Positions 35,551 through 46,935 of a stretch of 64,000 nucleotides of DNA are shown piece by piece. Positions within the stretch are counted from its first letter, which is position 1. Each line of letters starts with the position of its first letter. Below the pieces are notes generated by a model. It was given only the letters and a program-made list of their open reading frames with translations. It was not told the DNA's origin and searched no databases. The position numbers were made by a program, and so were the translations under genes. Source of the DNA: Nageia nagi (lineage: Eukaryota; Pinophyta); assembly GCA_050084985.1 (NCBI GenBank), contig JBITNC010000001.1:133176001-133240000 (forward strand), in the 5' to 3' direction.

Positions 35551-36299
35551 ATCTAAATAAGTTTTTTTTGGATTTTTTGGCACTTGTTCCAATCTAAATA
35601 AGTATTTTAAGGGTGTTTGGGTCAATCACATGATTTGTTCATTTTGTCAAATTGGCAAGATATAATACATTTTATCAAATGGTCAAGGGTACAAAGTGGG
35701 AGAAGTTTTTCCAAATACCTATCCAAGAAATGGTTGATAAGGAGTTTTTTTCTCATCTTGGTCTATCATGGATTGAAGTTTAATGCAAAGGAGGTATGAA
35801 AGATTTGGTGTAGGTATACCTATTGAAAGATTAGATGAAATCAAGAGAGGTGAAGAATATCATCTAGATACCCAATCCTTTTTTATGTAGAATAAAATGA
35901 TTAACAACATCCATAATAAAGCTAATGGTAGCCACCCTCAAAATTTATCTACATTAAAGAAACACAAAATGTTAGTGTAGTTTTTATGTTTCATTTTGCA
36001 TAAAACATACCTTTTGATGCTATAAAATGTAATACATTTATTAAATACTATATCATTCATAAATTGTATTTATTGGTGCTCGTATGGGTACCAAGATAAG
36101 AGGCATACCCCATTTACACCAAAAAGGATGAGGGTTTTTTTTTTAAAAAAAAAGAGGATGCTTATGTCATTTTTTGGTTAAGGTATATCATCACCTTCCT
36201 ATTGTTGCCTTCATCACTTATAATTATTTCAAACATGTGGATAATGAATGAGAGCCTTACCATGGTGTTTATGACCCATCAAACATTGGTTAGATAATG
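35551..36299. other. Unassigned sequence upstream of the MULE relic
   Basis: No motif recognised. A run of T followed by a run of A of similar length lies near 36134-36153. Confidence 0.4.
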
Positions 36300-38345
36300 T
36301 ATGTACCATATTTATCACCTAAAGTAGTAGCAGTTATGGAAGCATTATTTTTCATAGGTATCTCCCATGACCAAATTATTGAAGGGGAATACTTGAGTAA
36401 ATTGTTGGGTGGATTACCAATAGATAGAGATGAATTTATAATGAGAAAAGATGTATAAAATATACATATTAGGACTCAATAAGGTATGATGCAAAAACAT
36501 AACATAGATTCATAAAGTGTTAATCTTTGGGTTGCAAAGCTAAAAGAAAATATCTTTATTTATCGATGACCACATAATAGGAATGAGAGTTTTGTTTTAT
36601 ATTATAAAATTACATGGATGTTGGAGAATATGGTATCATGTGGACACATTCGTATTATTACAATGGAATTAATAATTACTACTAACAAGTATGGGATAAG
36701 TAAACTATCTTATTTTTCTTTTCAAAGTGTAAATCAACATGTGTTAGAATTTTTAAAAAGGGTTCATTGTAAATTGTAGTACCCATTATATACATTGCTA
36801 GTCTTTGATGAGTAAGATAGTGGTGTGCATATTTCATGGGTCATTACACAACATAATTGGATAGATGATGTTTAATAATGGATACAATTGTTACATGATC
36901 TGTGTGAAGAATGTTAATTGGATTGGAAGGTGGAAGCCTTCATGATATATGATTGTCTAGCTGATATAGAAGTGATATAGTAGATAAATTTTATTGTTAT
37001 CCTATACCTTGCATTAAAAACTCCCAAAATACCTATAAAAATTTATGATGGTATTTTTGTATACTAAATGATTATGTAATATGATCCATTCTTCAAGTAT
37101 TCATGAAAAGTTATTTTTGAATGAATGAAATAGGAGGATCTTCAACTATTAGTATCTACTATGTTGTTGATAGGTGTGCAAGCTATGGTTGTAAAATATC
37201 ATCAAGCTTATATCTAAAAAATATTTATACACAAATATATTGTTCAAGTTGGGATATATTATGCATAGCATTGACAATGCAAGCACCATAAATAATCTTA
37301 TTTTTGATTTCATCAATGAATTTATGTATGAGAAGAGGTTCATAGAGTACTTCATTAGTAATTGGATGGAAAAAGATAAGTTTGGTAAGTTCCAATCCAT
37401 AGTATCCTTCAAGAGACTTTAGAATATATTTATACCATAAACAATGTTACTGAAGCTTAATTGTACTTTTTCATGTGTTTCACAGTCATGTGGGAAAAAA
37501 GCTTTTGAGATTTTGATCATGCCAATCAAAAAAAATAATAATTCCATTGAGGCTTACGATTTTTAGTTAAATATAAAATTTATAAAATACATGACTAAGA
37601 AGGGTTCAAGAAGATTGGATAATGTGATTGATAAACTTCACAACAAAGTAGAGCCATTCTACAAGCATAGAGATAAGTTAAAGAGATACCATTTTTAAAA
37701 TAAATATTAGAGAAAAAAGAATCTTAAAACTACATGGGAGAGAGCTCTTCATATTTTGGATTCCCATTATTCTCCCTATGAAACTATTCAAGATGCATAT
37801 TGTGTACAAAGCCAAACATATCAATCCACCAAATACCTTGTAGCTAATTATGGTGAACATGTTTTTACATGTGAATGTATGTGGGTTATATGAGGTAATG
37901 TTTGCAAGCATTCATAAAGATCAAAACACTACTTAAATATGTATGGACCATGTATATTGGGTTTGATTTGAATCCAACCCCTCTTAGTGAAAATGCCCTT
38001 GATTTTAATGAACAACTTATGGTTGAACAAACAAAAATTTCTCCAAAAACACAAATTTCTCCATAAACATAAATTTCTCCACAAACACAATTGTGAATGA
38101 CTTAATTGCTTAAGAAATAACCAAATAGAACTTTCTCCACAAATGAGATCTATATTTGATATGTATATTGATATCATAAAGAGCATTCAAGATCAAAATA
38201 AAGGTTAAAGATTCATATCTATGGCTAGAGAATTAGAAAGCTCAGATGGATTCAATTTTGTACATGATTCTAATAGATCTCTAAAAAGGAAAAGAATTGT
38301 AGTTCTCCAATATACAAGAGAAAGAATAGAGGAACAAGAAATATA
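36300..38345 (+). pseudogene. MULE-type transposase with SWIM zinc finger, pseudogene
   Basis: Mutator-like transposases cut and move DNA elements with long terminal inverted repeats; domesticated relatives exist in plants. The decayed frame starts near KVVAVMEALFFIGISHDQII and passes through KYGISKLSYFSFQS. The MULE core is clear: YPLYTLLVFDE, then SGVHISWVITQHNWIDDV, then WKVEAFMIYD, where the expected D-D is Y-D. NWMEKDKFGKF and a long segment with GSRRLDNVIDKLHNKVEPFY follow. The SWIM finger is at 37870-37911 (CECMWVI, stop, GNVCKH), with the C-x-C and C-x-H ligands all present. A variable tail ends near 38345. Many stops and frame changes make it non-functional. It lies between the long inverted repeats at 29.3 and 44.5 kb. 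Confidence 0.8.
38035..38088 (+). repeat. 18-bp tandem repeat, three copies
   Basis: AAATTTCTCCAAAAACAC, AAATTTCTCCATAAACAT and AAATTTCTCCACAAACAC follow without gaps. In the frame of the MULE relic each unit is six codons, so the expansion kept the frame. Confidence 0.9.
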
Positions 38346-39149
38346 GAATTGGTAAATCTTAATACTCATGGGAGTGAGTACAATAACTATGACCTTTCTA
38401 TATTAAAAAAATATGAACATACACCTTGCCCCTCAATTCCTTTTTCTTTATATTCTATAAAAGATAAGATATGAATTGTAAAACATTTGTATTTACATTT
38501 GGACATAAATATTTTTCATGTTCTCATATTAATATTTGTATTTGGTTTTAGGTGTTATAGATACTAGAATATCATCTTGTTATATCCTATCATTTGAAGG
38601 GGATTCATCTAATGCAGCATCCTTGATAGCAATTTTAGAATGCAATATTGATGTTTAGAATGAAAATAATATTATCTTTAGTTTCAATCCAAGTTAAAGA
38701 TACCCAAAAATAGTAATGAACTTGTATTCAATTATGAAAGTATAGTACTTTTTAGAACCAATACCTATGTAAGATACACCTTATGGTGTCTATTTAACAA
38801 TTGTGATATTCTTCTTTCTCTAATGTTATAATGCAATATGGCAATTCAATATTATTAACATCTTTTTAAAACTTCTACTTGAAGTATGTTGCAAAGTGGT
38901 TAATTTTGAATGTTTGCTTATAAGTAATTATTGATATTAGCTGTAGTTATTAAATCATGGGCTTTCTTTCTACAATATCATTATTATATTCTTATGTAAG
39001 TAATATCATCCTTTAAGCAAAAAATTACCTTCCATGATGAAAGAAAGTTCCTATGGTTATGATGTGGTTGAAAAATTACATTTTGTGATAAAGCTAATAT
39101 GATGAATGATTGTAAAACTTTAAAAAAAAATATAGTATCTTTAAAAAAA
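38346..39149. other. Unassigned AT-rich sequence
   Basis: No gene or repeat recognised. Confidence 0.5.
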
Positions 39150-39560
39150 CACATTTTTTTGGGTTATAGCCATCTTGTTCAACCACATTTTCGATGTTCA
39201 ATTAACCCATATATCATAAATGCACTTTGATTAACCCAATCTATTAGTTATAACTTGGATTATACATAACTTGTTTAACCCATATCTTTGATTATTTCCA
39301 AGTTCTATGGGTTATACATAGCTCATTTAAATTTTATCTTCAATTAAAGTTCTTTGGGTTATATGCATATCATTTAACCCATTGTAAACACATTTCGATT
39401 ATACAATTTAATATTCAAGTTCTTTTAGGTTATACGTAGATCAGTTAACCATACATCATAAACATACTTTAATTAACCACAATAAAAGCTATGAATGTAG
39501 TTATATCTAGTTTGATTAACTTGTGATAAACATACTTTGATTATAACTAGAGTTACAAAA
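39150..39560. repeat. Degenerate array rich in TTTAACCCAT / GGTTATACAT motifs
   Basis: Phrases such as GGTTATACATAGCTCATTTAA recur near 39253, 39309, 39354 and 39425, with GATTAACCC elements between. The same motif vocabulary fills the two long inverted repeats at 29.3-30.06 and 43.8-44.5 kb, so this may be another diverged copy. Confidence 0.5.
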
Positions 39561-39601
39561 AATTTGCATTTCTTATTATGAGCAAGTTTTGAGTAAAAAT
39601 G

Positions 39602-39700
39602 CAAGAAATGCAAAATTTACTCAACACTTAAAACAAGAAATGCAAAATTTGATCAAAACTTGCTTACAGCAAGAAATACAAAATTTTCTCAAAATTCACA
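39602..39700. repeat. Three copies of an approximately 34-bp repeat
   Basis: CAAGAAATGCAAAATTT at 39602 and 39634 and CAAGAAATACAAAATTT at 39670 each lead into a CTCAAAACTTGC-like segment. An inverted partial copy lies just left (about 39559-39594). Confidence 0.75.
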
Positions 39701-39762
39701 ATGTGTCTACATGAACAAAAACAAATGATCCAAACCTAATTTGATAAAATTTGCTCAAAACT

Positions 39763-40062
39763 AATGAATTATTTGACAAGATGCATGGTGCAAACCTAGT
39801 TTGATGAACTACAATTCATAACTATAGCAAGGATGTCTCATCAAAATATAGTCTCATGGACTATAATAATCATTATATTTGCACATATTAGGTTATTTGA
39901 GTAGAATGTATAAACTTTTTAAGCAGATACCATTATTAGGAGTAAATACAACCTCTACAACCTTAGCCAACATTCTTCTAGCATGTCCCACCATGGGAGA
40001 TCTAGAAGAAGTTATAGATATACAAGATAGACATGTATGTAAAATATGGAATAAAAAATAAT
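39763..40062 (+). pseudogene. PPR pseudogene fragment
   Basis: Visible blocks in order: ELFDKMHGANLV, MSHQNIVSWTIII, then YKLFKQIPLLGVNTTSTTLA, NILLACPTMGDLEEVIDI, then RHVCKIW, which in the neighbouring frame is IDMYVKYG. They match one PLS repeat set (LFDKM, VSW, LF-x-QM-x-x-x-GV-x-PNS-x-T, ILPACA-x-x-x-LE-x-G-x-x-IH). The segment between IDI and IDMYVKYG is missing. Stops at the repeat start confirm decay. Confidence 0.75.
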
Positions 40063-41758
40063 AATAATTAATGAAAGCTCCATTGCTTGTAAAATTAGAT
40101 TGCAAATTCCACAAGAACACCATTCAAGTTACAATTTAACTAGTCACATGCAAATTCCCCAATTCCAATCATAAAAGTAAGCAATTAGAGCAAATAATAA
40201 CATCTAAATCCAATAAAAAATATAACACCATGCACTATTATAAAATCCAAAACAAATAATATAATTTTGCAATGAATAATCAATAATAGGTACATTGAGT
40301 TATTCCCTCTTCGAAGTGATGACCTACCAAGTATACAAATATTTTGAATTAGATAAATGATGATATGAGGATTATATGTCTAACCCATGATCCTATTTAT
40401 ATGTAAATATAACTAGTGGATATATGATTATTCATAGATTAAATATTCTCTATTATGGTCTAATCTACAAAGCTACCTCTTTTTCCTCTGAAAAATGTAG
40501 TGAAAATATATTATCCAAAATGGATTTCTTGTAATGTAGTTTGTTGATGTATAATTACTTCCATAAAACTTGTCTTACTTTTACATTAAACTCTAGTATA
40601 TTAATGTATAGTTATTTCTTTAAAACATGTATTATTTTATACATTAAAGTGACTTACATATCCTTTCCCTTGGAGCAAGAGCACATTTCAACAAAATTCA
40701 CATGTAATGTTCTACATGTTTTGCAACTGACTACTCTATTTTTCCAAAGAAAAAGGATTTAGTTTGAAATGAGATTGCAATAAAGTTTAATTGCTATATC
40801 AAACCTATGAAATTTGATAAGAAGGTCACTTCCAACTTGATGAAGTCATGATCAAGGGAACTGATAATAATTACACAATATGATCATGAGAAGCAAGGTG
40901 CAATATATGCATATTTATTGGGTATGGTTAAGAATTTAATACTTGTTACTTTTATGATCCTAATAAACAAAATGCTATAAATAGAAAGAACATAAATTTT
41001 GATGATAGACTTATTTCTATTTTTTCTAGCTCTTTCTAAGTTCCTTCTCATATGCTGCTAAAGTTTATACTATACAAGCACTCTTCTTAAACCTGCAACT
41101 TAGGAGATTGTGATCATCATCATTTGTAGTTAATACTATCAAAGTTTTATCAAAATATCTATTCATGCATTATATGTCACTGGGTTTACATAAACAAAGA
41201 ACCACTAGTGTAAAAACCTAAAGGAACATGTTGATTTGTATGGAATTTACAAAATAAAGTTTAACAAAATATTAAACAATATGACAAATGACTATTCATT
41301 GGGGTTTTTTCTGAAAGATGAAAATTAGTTATAATACATCTACAAAAAGATGGTAAGTATTGTATTTTGTTTACATGTATTATGATTATCATGATTAGGT
41401 TTATATGAATTGGTAAATTGTGATCTTATATTTTTTAAATTACTCTTATGCACTTTCAGAATTTACATTTACATATTTGTCTTACATGTTGAAATTGATT
41501 TGAATTTATTTATCTATGTTAGGATGCTACCATAATTACCATGAAAAGTTTCATTTTTACCTGGTCCTTCAAAACCATTAATTGACCCATGCATGCTTGC
41601 CTTATAACAATCAAAATGGACCTTAGGATTTGGAGTCAGAAAGTGTTACTAGAATTCTCTTGGATGATGAGGAACCAAGGGACTTCACTATTTCTTGGAG
41701 ATTCAAGGAATGAACCAATGATTCTAAGACATAGGCTGATCTACAACATCCATATATT
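40063..41758. other. Unassigned AT-rich sequence
   Basis: No coding region or ordered repeat recognised. Confidence 0.5.
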
Positions 41759-41835
41759 AGAAGTGAGTTACTTACATTACCAATTAATGAGTTATTGATT
41801 AATGATTAAAAACCTAATTATCAATTAATTAGAAA
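41759..41835 (+). repeat. Short copy of a repeat also present at 43724
   Basis: GAAGTGAGTTACTTACATTACC here matches GAAGTGAGTTACTTTCCTTATAG at 43725. The likeness continues for about 75 bases (ATTAATGAGTTATTGATTAATGA), then stops. Confidence 0.7.
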
Positions 41836-42326
41836 ATTATGGATGTCATTATTATGTTTTGGGGTGTAGGTGTTTATTGAGAAATGTAAATGTGCAAATA
41901 TAAATTTCACACCACTCATTTTATTTTACTATTAGAGTATGGACATTTGACCTATTTTTTATTTGGGTTGATAGTAGTAGCAGCTCCATACTTCCCATTT
42001 GGGTCATCAATAGCTTCCTACTTCTCATTTAGGTCTTCACCAGATCCTAGATGACTAAAAGGGCATGGAATATTGATATGTGTTAATACCTCTTTTTGAT
42101 GGTGAACATATCTAAAGATGAGGTGGCCACTTTGATAGAATCCTACACCTAATATGATGCATTTTTGTATGAATGGGATTTTATGTGAATGGATTCTTAT
42201 GTGAACTATTCAAACTTGGATACAATTAATAATAGTAATTTATCTTCAAATTATATATACATGAAACTAAACCTTTTCATGATTCATTTTACTATATCAC
42301 CAAATATTAACTCATAGTAACAAATA
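41836..42326. other. Unassigned sequence
   Basis: Nothing recognised. Confidence 0.4.
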
Positions 42327-42540
42327 CTAATTGCAAAGTTTTAAATATAAATATTTAATTATTTTACAAATTATTGATTTATCCAATATATACTTATTAT
42401 ATAAATTTGAAAGACAAGTTAAACATTTTTTTTGGTAAGGTAAATGTTTAATTAATATAAGTGGGTTTACAATGGACCCAAAAACCATATACAATAGGAT
42501 AGGATAAAATATTAAAAAAATTCCCACATTGGCTTCATAA
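42327..42540 (-). mobile_element. Possible LINE 3' end
   Basis: Read on the minus strand, the segment near 42520-42425 contains a run like TTTAATTAATATAAG and TAAACATTTACCTTACC followed by a stretch of A. This resembles the 3' tails of plant LINEs. No reverse transcriptase is attached. The evidence is one tail motif only. Confidence 0.25.
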
Positions 42541-42870
42541 ACATATTAATCCTTTATTATACAATATGAAGCTACTACTATAGACATATGCCAATATTAT
42601 ATGCCACCTTAAACTAAGCAGTTGATATGCAAAATTTGTTACCATGTGAAAAAAATCCATTAACATTTATTTTTAGGTATTATAGGCTCTTTGGGTCTAT
42701 CACCAATAAGAAATAATTTTTTTTGATAGCATGGTAGGCTCTAATTAATTCTATTGGGTCTCAGGTGAAGATTTCATTTTCTCTTAACTTGGATTAGTAT
42801 GAATTGAAGAAGAATGCAGTAGGTAGGTAGCTCCATCATTGATCCAATCTCACATTCGTAGTATAATCTT

Positions 42871-43727
42871 TTACTTTGCATTAAAATTTGGGGTTGCTTG
42901 CATATTTGGTACATTGTTTAAATTAAATATAATTTTCACTACCATTGAATCATCCATAGGTGCATGTAGGTCCTCCAAACCTTGACTTTTCCTTTTGAAT
43001 TTCCCTATTTCTAATTCCTTTAATTTTTCTAGTTCCATACCTATCTCTATTTCATGTTCCTCTTCATAAACTTGATCCTCTGTTGCTTCCTCTCTATAGG
43101 TTTCAATTAAATCCACAAGGGCATTAGCCAACACATACTTATAGATAACAATAGTAGACCCTAGCTTTGGAGAACTTTTGAATATAATCTCTTTCCCTTT
43201 TTCATCGACCTAATGAGAGAACTACATAGATAGAATGGAAAATTCATAAAGCTACCAAGAAAATGGTTCACTAAAGATAAATGGAGATCATTTATAAATA
43301 TGTATATCCTCTCAAGAGTCATATACTTCATCAAAACATGTTGAATTGTGACCCATTTCCTTGTTTGGTGCCTTGCTACATATCCTTCATCTAGAGGTGG
43401 AAGTTCACAAACTTTAGATATAAATAATTTGTTATTATCCTATTTATCATTTGTTTCTCTATGAACCAACCTTCCAATTTGAGCAATATTGATATCTATT
43501 GCAATTATATTTTCATAAAAACTAAAGGAAAATCCTTCAACTTCCACCTGAGCATTATTCCAATATGCCACTACTTCTTAAGACAATGCAATATCATGTA
43601 CCATGAATGCCTTAATGAATCAGTCTAGACTATTGTTGCATAAATCATACCATAATATTCTATCCTTCTTAATACTTGAGCATGTTCCAAGTTCCACTCG
43701 TAATATATTTCCACCCAAGATTGGAAG
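42871..43727 (-). pseudogene. Unrecognised repeat-associated protein, relic
   Basis: The minus strand carries a long coding-like stretch broken by about three stops and one frameshift. It reads RILWYDLCNNSLD, then FIKAFMVHDIAL, VVAYWNNAQVEVEGFSFSF, then LPPLDEGYVARHQTRKW, VTIQHVLMKYMTLERIYIF and LSLVNHFL. After the frameshift near 43190 it reads GSTIVIYKYVLANALVDLIE and an acidic, probably coiled segment (EDQVYEEEHEIEIG, ELEKLKELEIGKFKRK) to the stop at 42871. I cannot name the family. The style (a charged C-terminal helix, and tryptophan- and histidine-containing core phrases) resembles proteins that occur in high copy in gymnosperm repeats. It abuts the long inverted repeat on its right. 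Confidence 0.55.
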
Positions 43728-43809
43728 TGAGTTACTTTCCTTATAGATTAATGCGTTATCGATTAATGAGTAAAAACCTAGTTATTGATTAACTAGCTAA
43801 GTACCTAGG
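43724..43809 (+). repeat. Copy of the 41759 repeat, joined to the right inverted arm
   Basis: About 75 bp match 41759-41835. It runs straight into the inverted-repeat arm, so it may be the edge of that repeat family. Confidence 0.6.
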
Positions 43810-44490
43810 CACATGTTTAATTGTATGGATTAGAGGTTAATCAACCTATATTTGGAGTCTAATTGAAGTTCAATTAACCTCTACATTAAAAAAATGCATG
43901 TACGATTGTTGGAAATGTTCAAATTTTTAGGTAGGGTGATATGATGTATGGGTTAATCGACCTATGTATAAACCCCATAAATATAGTTCGATTAACCTTG
44001 GCATGAGTACGTTGTTGGCAAAGTTCAAAATTAGAGGTAGGGTGGTTTGATATATGGGTTAATTAACTTATGTTTAAACCACATAAATATAGTTCAATTA
44101 GTATAGGTCATTAATGACATCCTTGATATGTGAGATATATGTTTAGGATGGCTAGTATGAGATAATCAAACATCATCAATACCAGGGGGTTAATCAAGCA
44201 TCATCAATTTTAGGGCTAATCAAATGATGCTTACACCAATTGGTTATTCGATATCATGGATTAATAAAAAATTATTGATATGCTAACTAATTGAATGCTA
44301 ATTCATATTACATAATTAAATGGTGTTGAAGGTAGACTAATTGAATGATGTTTAGACCATGGTTAATCAAACATTGAAAAGCATTTGGGCTTAAACAAAG
44401 TTTGATTAACTCCACATGGTATGGGGGGCCATGGGATGCCATGATAGGCATGTCCTAATGACCTATGTGCATAGAGGGTTAAACTAATCA
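43810..44490 (-). repeat. Long inverted repeat, right arm
   Basis: The reverse complement matches 29335-30058 over nearly its whole length, including the internal duplication and the GGCATGCCTATCATG segment. The outer edge of visible likeness is at about 44483. Nothing like a 9-bp target duplication was found next to the two outer edges. Confidence 0.75.
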
Positions 44491-44614
44491 TGTTTAGTTT
44501 GGAATAATTGAAGTGCCTATAACCCCATGGCATGGCTTGACAAGCCATGCATGCATACTAAAGGGATAGTGTGTCAGATTATAGGGGAGAATTCTAGAGG
44601 CTATATAACCAATG

Positions 44615-44616
<2 letters not shown>

Positions 44617-44664
<48 letters not shown>
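44617..44664. repeat. (TA)n microsatellite
   Basis: About 24 uninterrupted TA units lie 130 bp outside the right inverted arm. Confidence 0.95.
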
Positions 44665-44666
<2 letters not shown>

Positions 44667-46109
44667 CATTAGAAAAAGGAATAGGAAATAGATGAGAAAA
44701 ATTACAAGACTGCCATCAAGTTTTGATCTAAAAGGGATTTCAAAGTCTTAAAAAAAGGTGATTTTTCAAGTTTATAATTTTGTTTATTATTCTCCTCCAT
44801 ATTAAATATCTCTCTTCCATGATTATAATGGTTCAAATGGTGAATAAAACAAAGCTATACTTTGTAAGTAATAGCTTTTCAAAATTTGAAGCTATATATA
44901 AAAAATACAAAATATGTCTAGAAGGCTCTATTGATGAACTCACCAGGATAAACTCAAGTTGATTCATAGCTTGAAAGTTGAATTATTGGTACCTTTTATT
45001 ATTATAAACATGTGGTTAAAATTTTAAATCAATTGGAATAAATAATTAAATATTATGGTTCTCACAAAATGGTAAATTCTCATTCTGCATTCATGATAGT
45101 CAAAATTTTGACAATTGCCAAGTACAAATCTATGTTGGAGGCCAACTTAATGATGATGATGTTGGGAAATAATAGTAAGGATTTAAAGTATAAAATTTAT
45201 ACCAATTAAGATAAATATATCCAAGAACACCTATATGAAATTTCATGACATTTGGAACTATAGTCATGGAGTTTTGGTCATGAAAAAATAGCACCAAAAG
45301 CAGTTTTGATAGTTTTGCAAAATCCAAAAAAATAAGAGAATATAACCATATGAGGCCAAAATAATGATACGAGAATAAAATGAAAGAGATTATTATTTTG
45401 ATGGTGAGAAAGCATATTGCAAATGAGAAAAAATAACAAATATTTTCTTATCATCATGTAACCATAAAATCCAAATTTGTAATCCTTTAATGTTATAAAA
45501 GGGAACATGGAGTATGAAAAAAATGAAATCCTTTTAGTGGATTTTCCTCCCAAGAGGGAGTTAGTGTATGTTTGAAAATAATAAAGAAGATTTCATTTTA
45601 TTATGAACTCCATGAAAAATAACAAAATGATGAGAGTAATATTGGAGGTGCATTTCAAGCTTGCATAAAAGAAGAAAAAGAACATGGACAAGATTATTGC
45701 CATGGAGAAATAAGTGGATGACATAATCATCATTATGGAAAAAAAAAATATAGAATAATTCTAAAGATGTCTTCCTAGGACAAGAGACATGGAACTATGC
45801 TCAAAGACTTTCATTGCAAAGAGACTCATATTCAATTAAGGGATTCAGTGGAGAGCTTCTAGTGATCATATGATTTGGCATCAACAAACAAAAGAGTGAA
45901 GCACAAAGTATCATACAAGTAATAGTGTAAAATGGACTCTACAATAATGGATTTCTATTTTCTACATGTAGACTACATCAGTCAAACTAGGGTAACTATG
46001 TGTGTACATCATTTTGAGTGTTTTTTATTTAGTGTGCATTTTTATTTTCATAAGCACTAAAATGAACAAAGTGTGAAGATCCAAATTAAATCTTGAAGTA
46101 GGGTTTATG
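44665..46109. other. Unassigned AT-rich sequence
   Basis: Open frames of 60-91 codons occur on both strands but carry no known motif. Confidence 0.5.
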
Positions 46110-46935
46110 GATCAATTTTGAAGACACAGCAGAAAAATGAAGAGAGGCATTGATAAAAGCTGAAAAAAAAGGGAGAATAAGAAATTTGGAAGTTTGATAA
46201 AACACTAAGTTAGCCCTTTGTTCACTTTAATTTGCAAGTTTTATGGAAATTTTGGATGTTTTTCTTTACCACATTAGATCAACTATATATAGAATATTAC
46301 AATATGTTTCCAATCAATAAATCTATTATCTGCTATTCTCTACAACATATCTTTATTTTTACAATCTTACATACCAAACAATACATTTAAAATTATTAAT
46401 TAGGAAAAATCATAATAAAAGTTTTTATTAGATAATTTTAGTTACTATGATGTTTGCTGTGAAAATATTAAGTGGAATAAATTAATGGATGCAACTATCC
46501 TCCCTCCAAATTGGGTCATAATTTGGAGGAAGGATAACCTTCCTTTATAATAAATGGAAGGAGTCATTCATTATAATTAATTTATTTGACCCAATATTTT
46601 CATAGCAAACATCATAATTAGATCATTTGCAACTAAATTTATCTAATAAAAACCCTTATTACAATTTTTCCTAGACTAATCATTTTACATGTTGGATATG
46701 CAAGATTATAAAATTAAAGATATGTTGTAGAGCATAGCAGATAGTAAATTCATTATTCTATATAACATTGACTCAATGTGGTAGAGAAACATCGATAATT
46801 TCATAAAATTTGCATATGAGTGAAGAGAGGGTAAACTTGATGTTTTAGAAAACTTCCAAATTTCTTATTCACCCATTTTGTCATCTTTTTCGATGTTTCT
46901 CTTCCATTGTTTGCTATGTCTTCAAACTTGATGGC
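46110..46935. repeat. Foldback: inverted repeat with arms of about 370 bp
   Basis: The left arm (about 46110-46485) and right arm (about 46577-46932) are reverse complements of each other over nearly their full length. For example, CTCTACAACATATCTTTA on the left pairs with TAAAGATATGTTGTAGAG on the right. The 90-bp centre contains two smaller hairpins: ATCCTCCCTCCAAATT / AATTTGGAGGAAGGAT (46497-46535) and CCTTCCTTTA / TAAATGGAAGG. No coding signal. A foldback transposon, a MITE-like element or two repeat ends in head-to-head orientation are possible. Confidence 0.85.

Noticed and set aside
37929-38186. Minus-strand frame with repeated LCLWRN text
   Set aside because: It is the antisense of the 18-bp tandem repeat in the MULE relic.
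44617-44664. Long TA run as a replication origin or matrix attachment site
   Set aside because: A simple (TA)n microsatellite is enough to explain it; nothing else supports a function.
28458-45000. Functional PPR genes
   Set aside because: Every PPR stretch is short, interrupted by stops or frame changes, and lacks a continuous repeat array.
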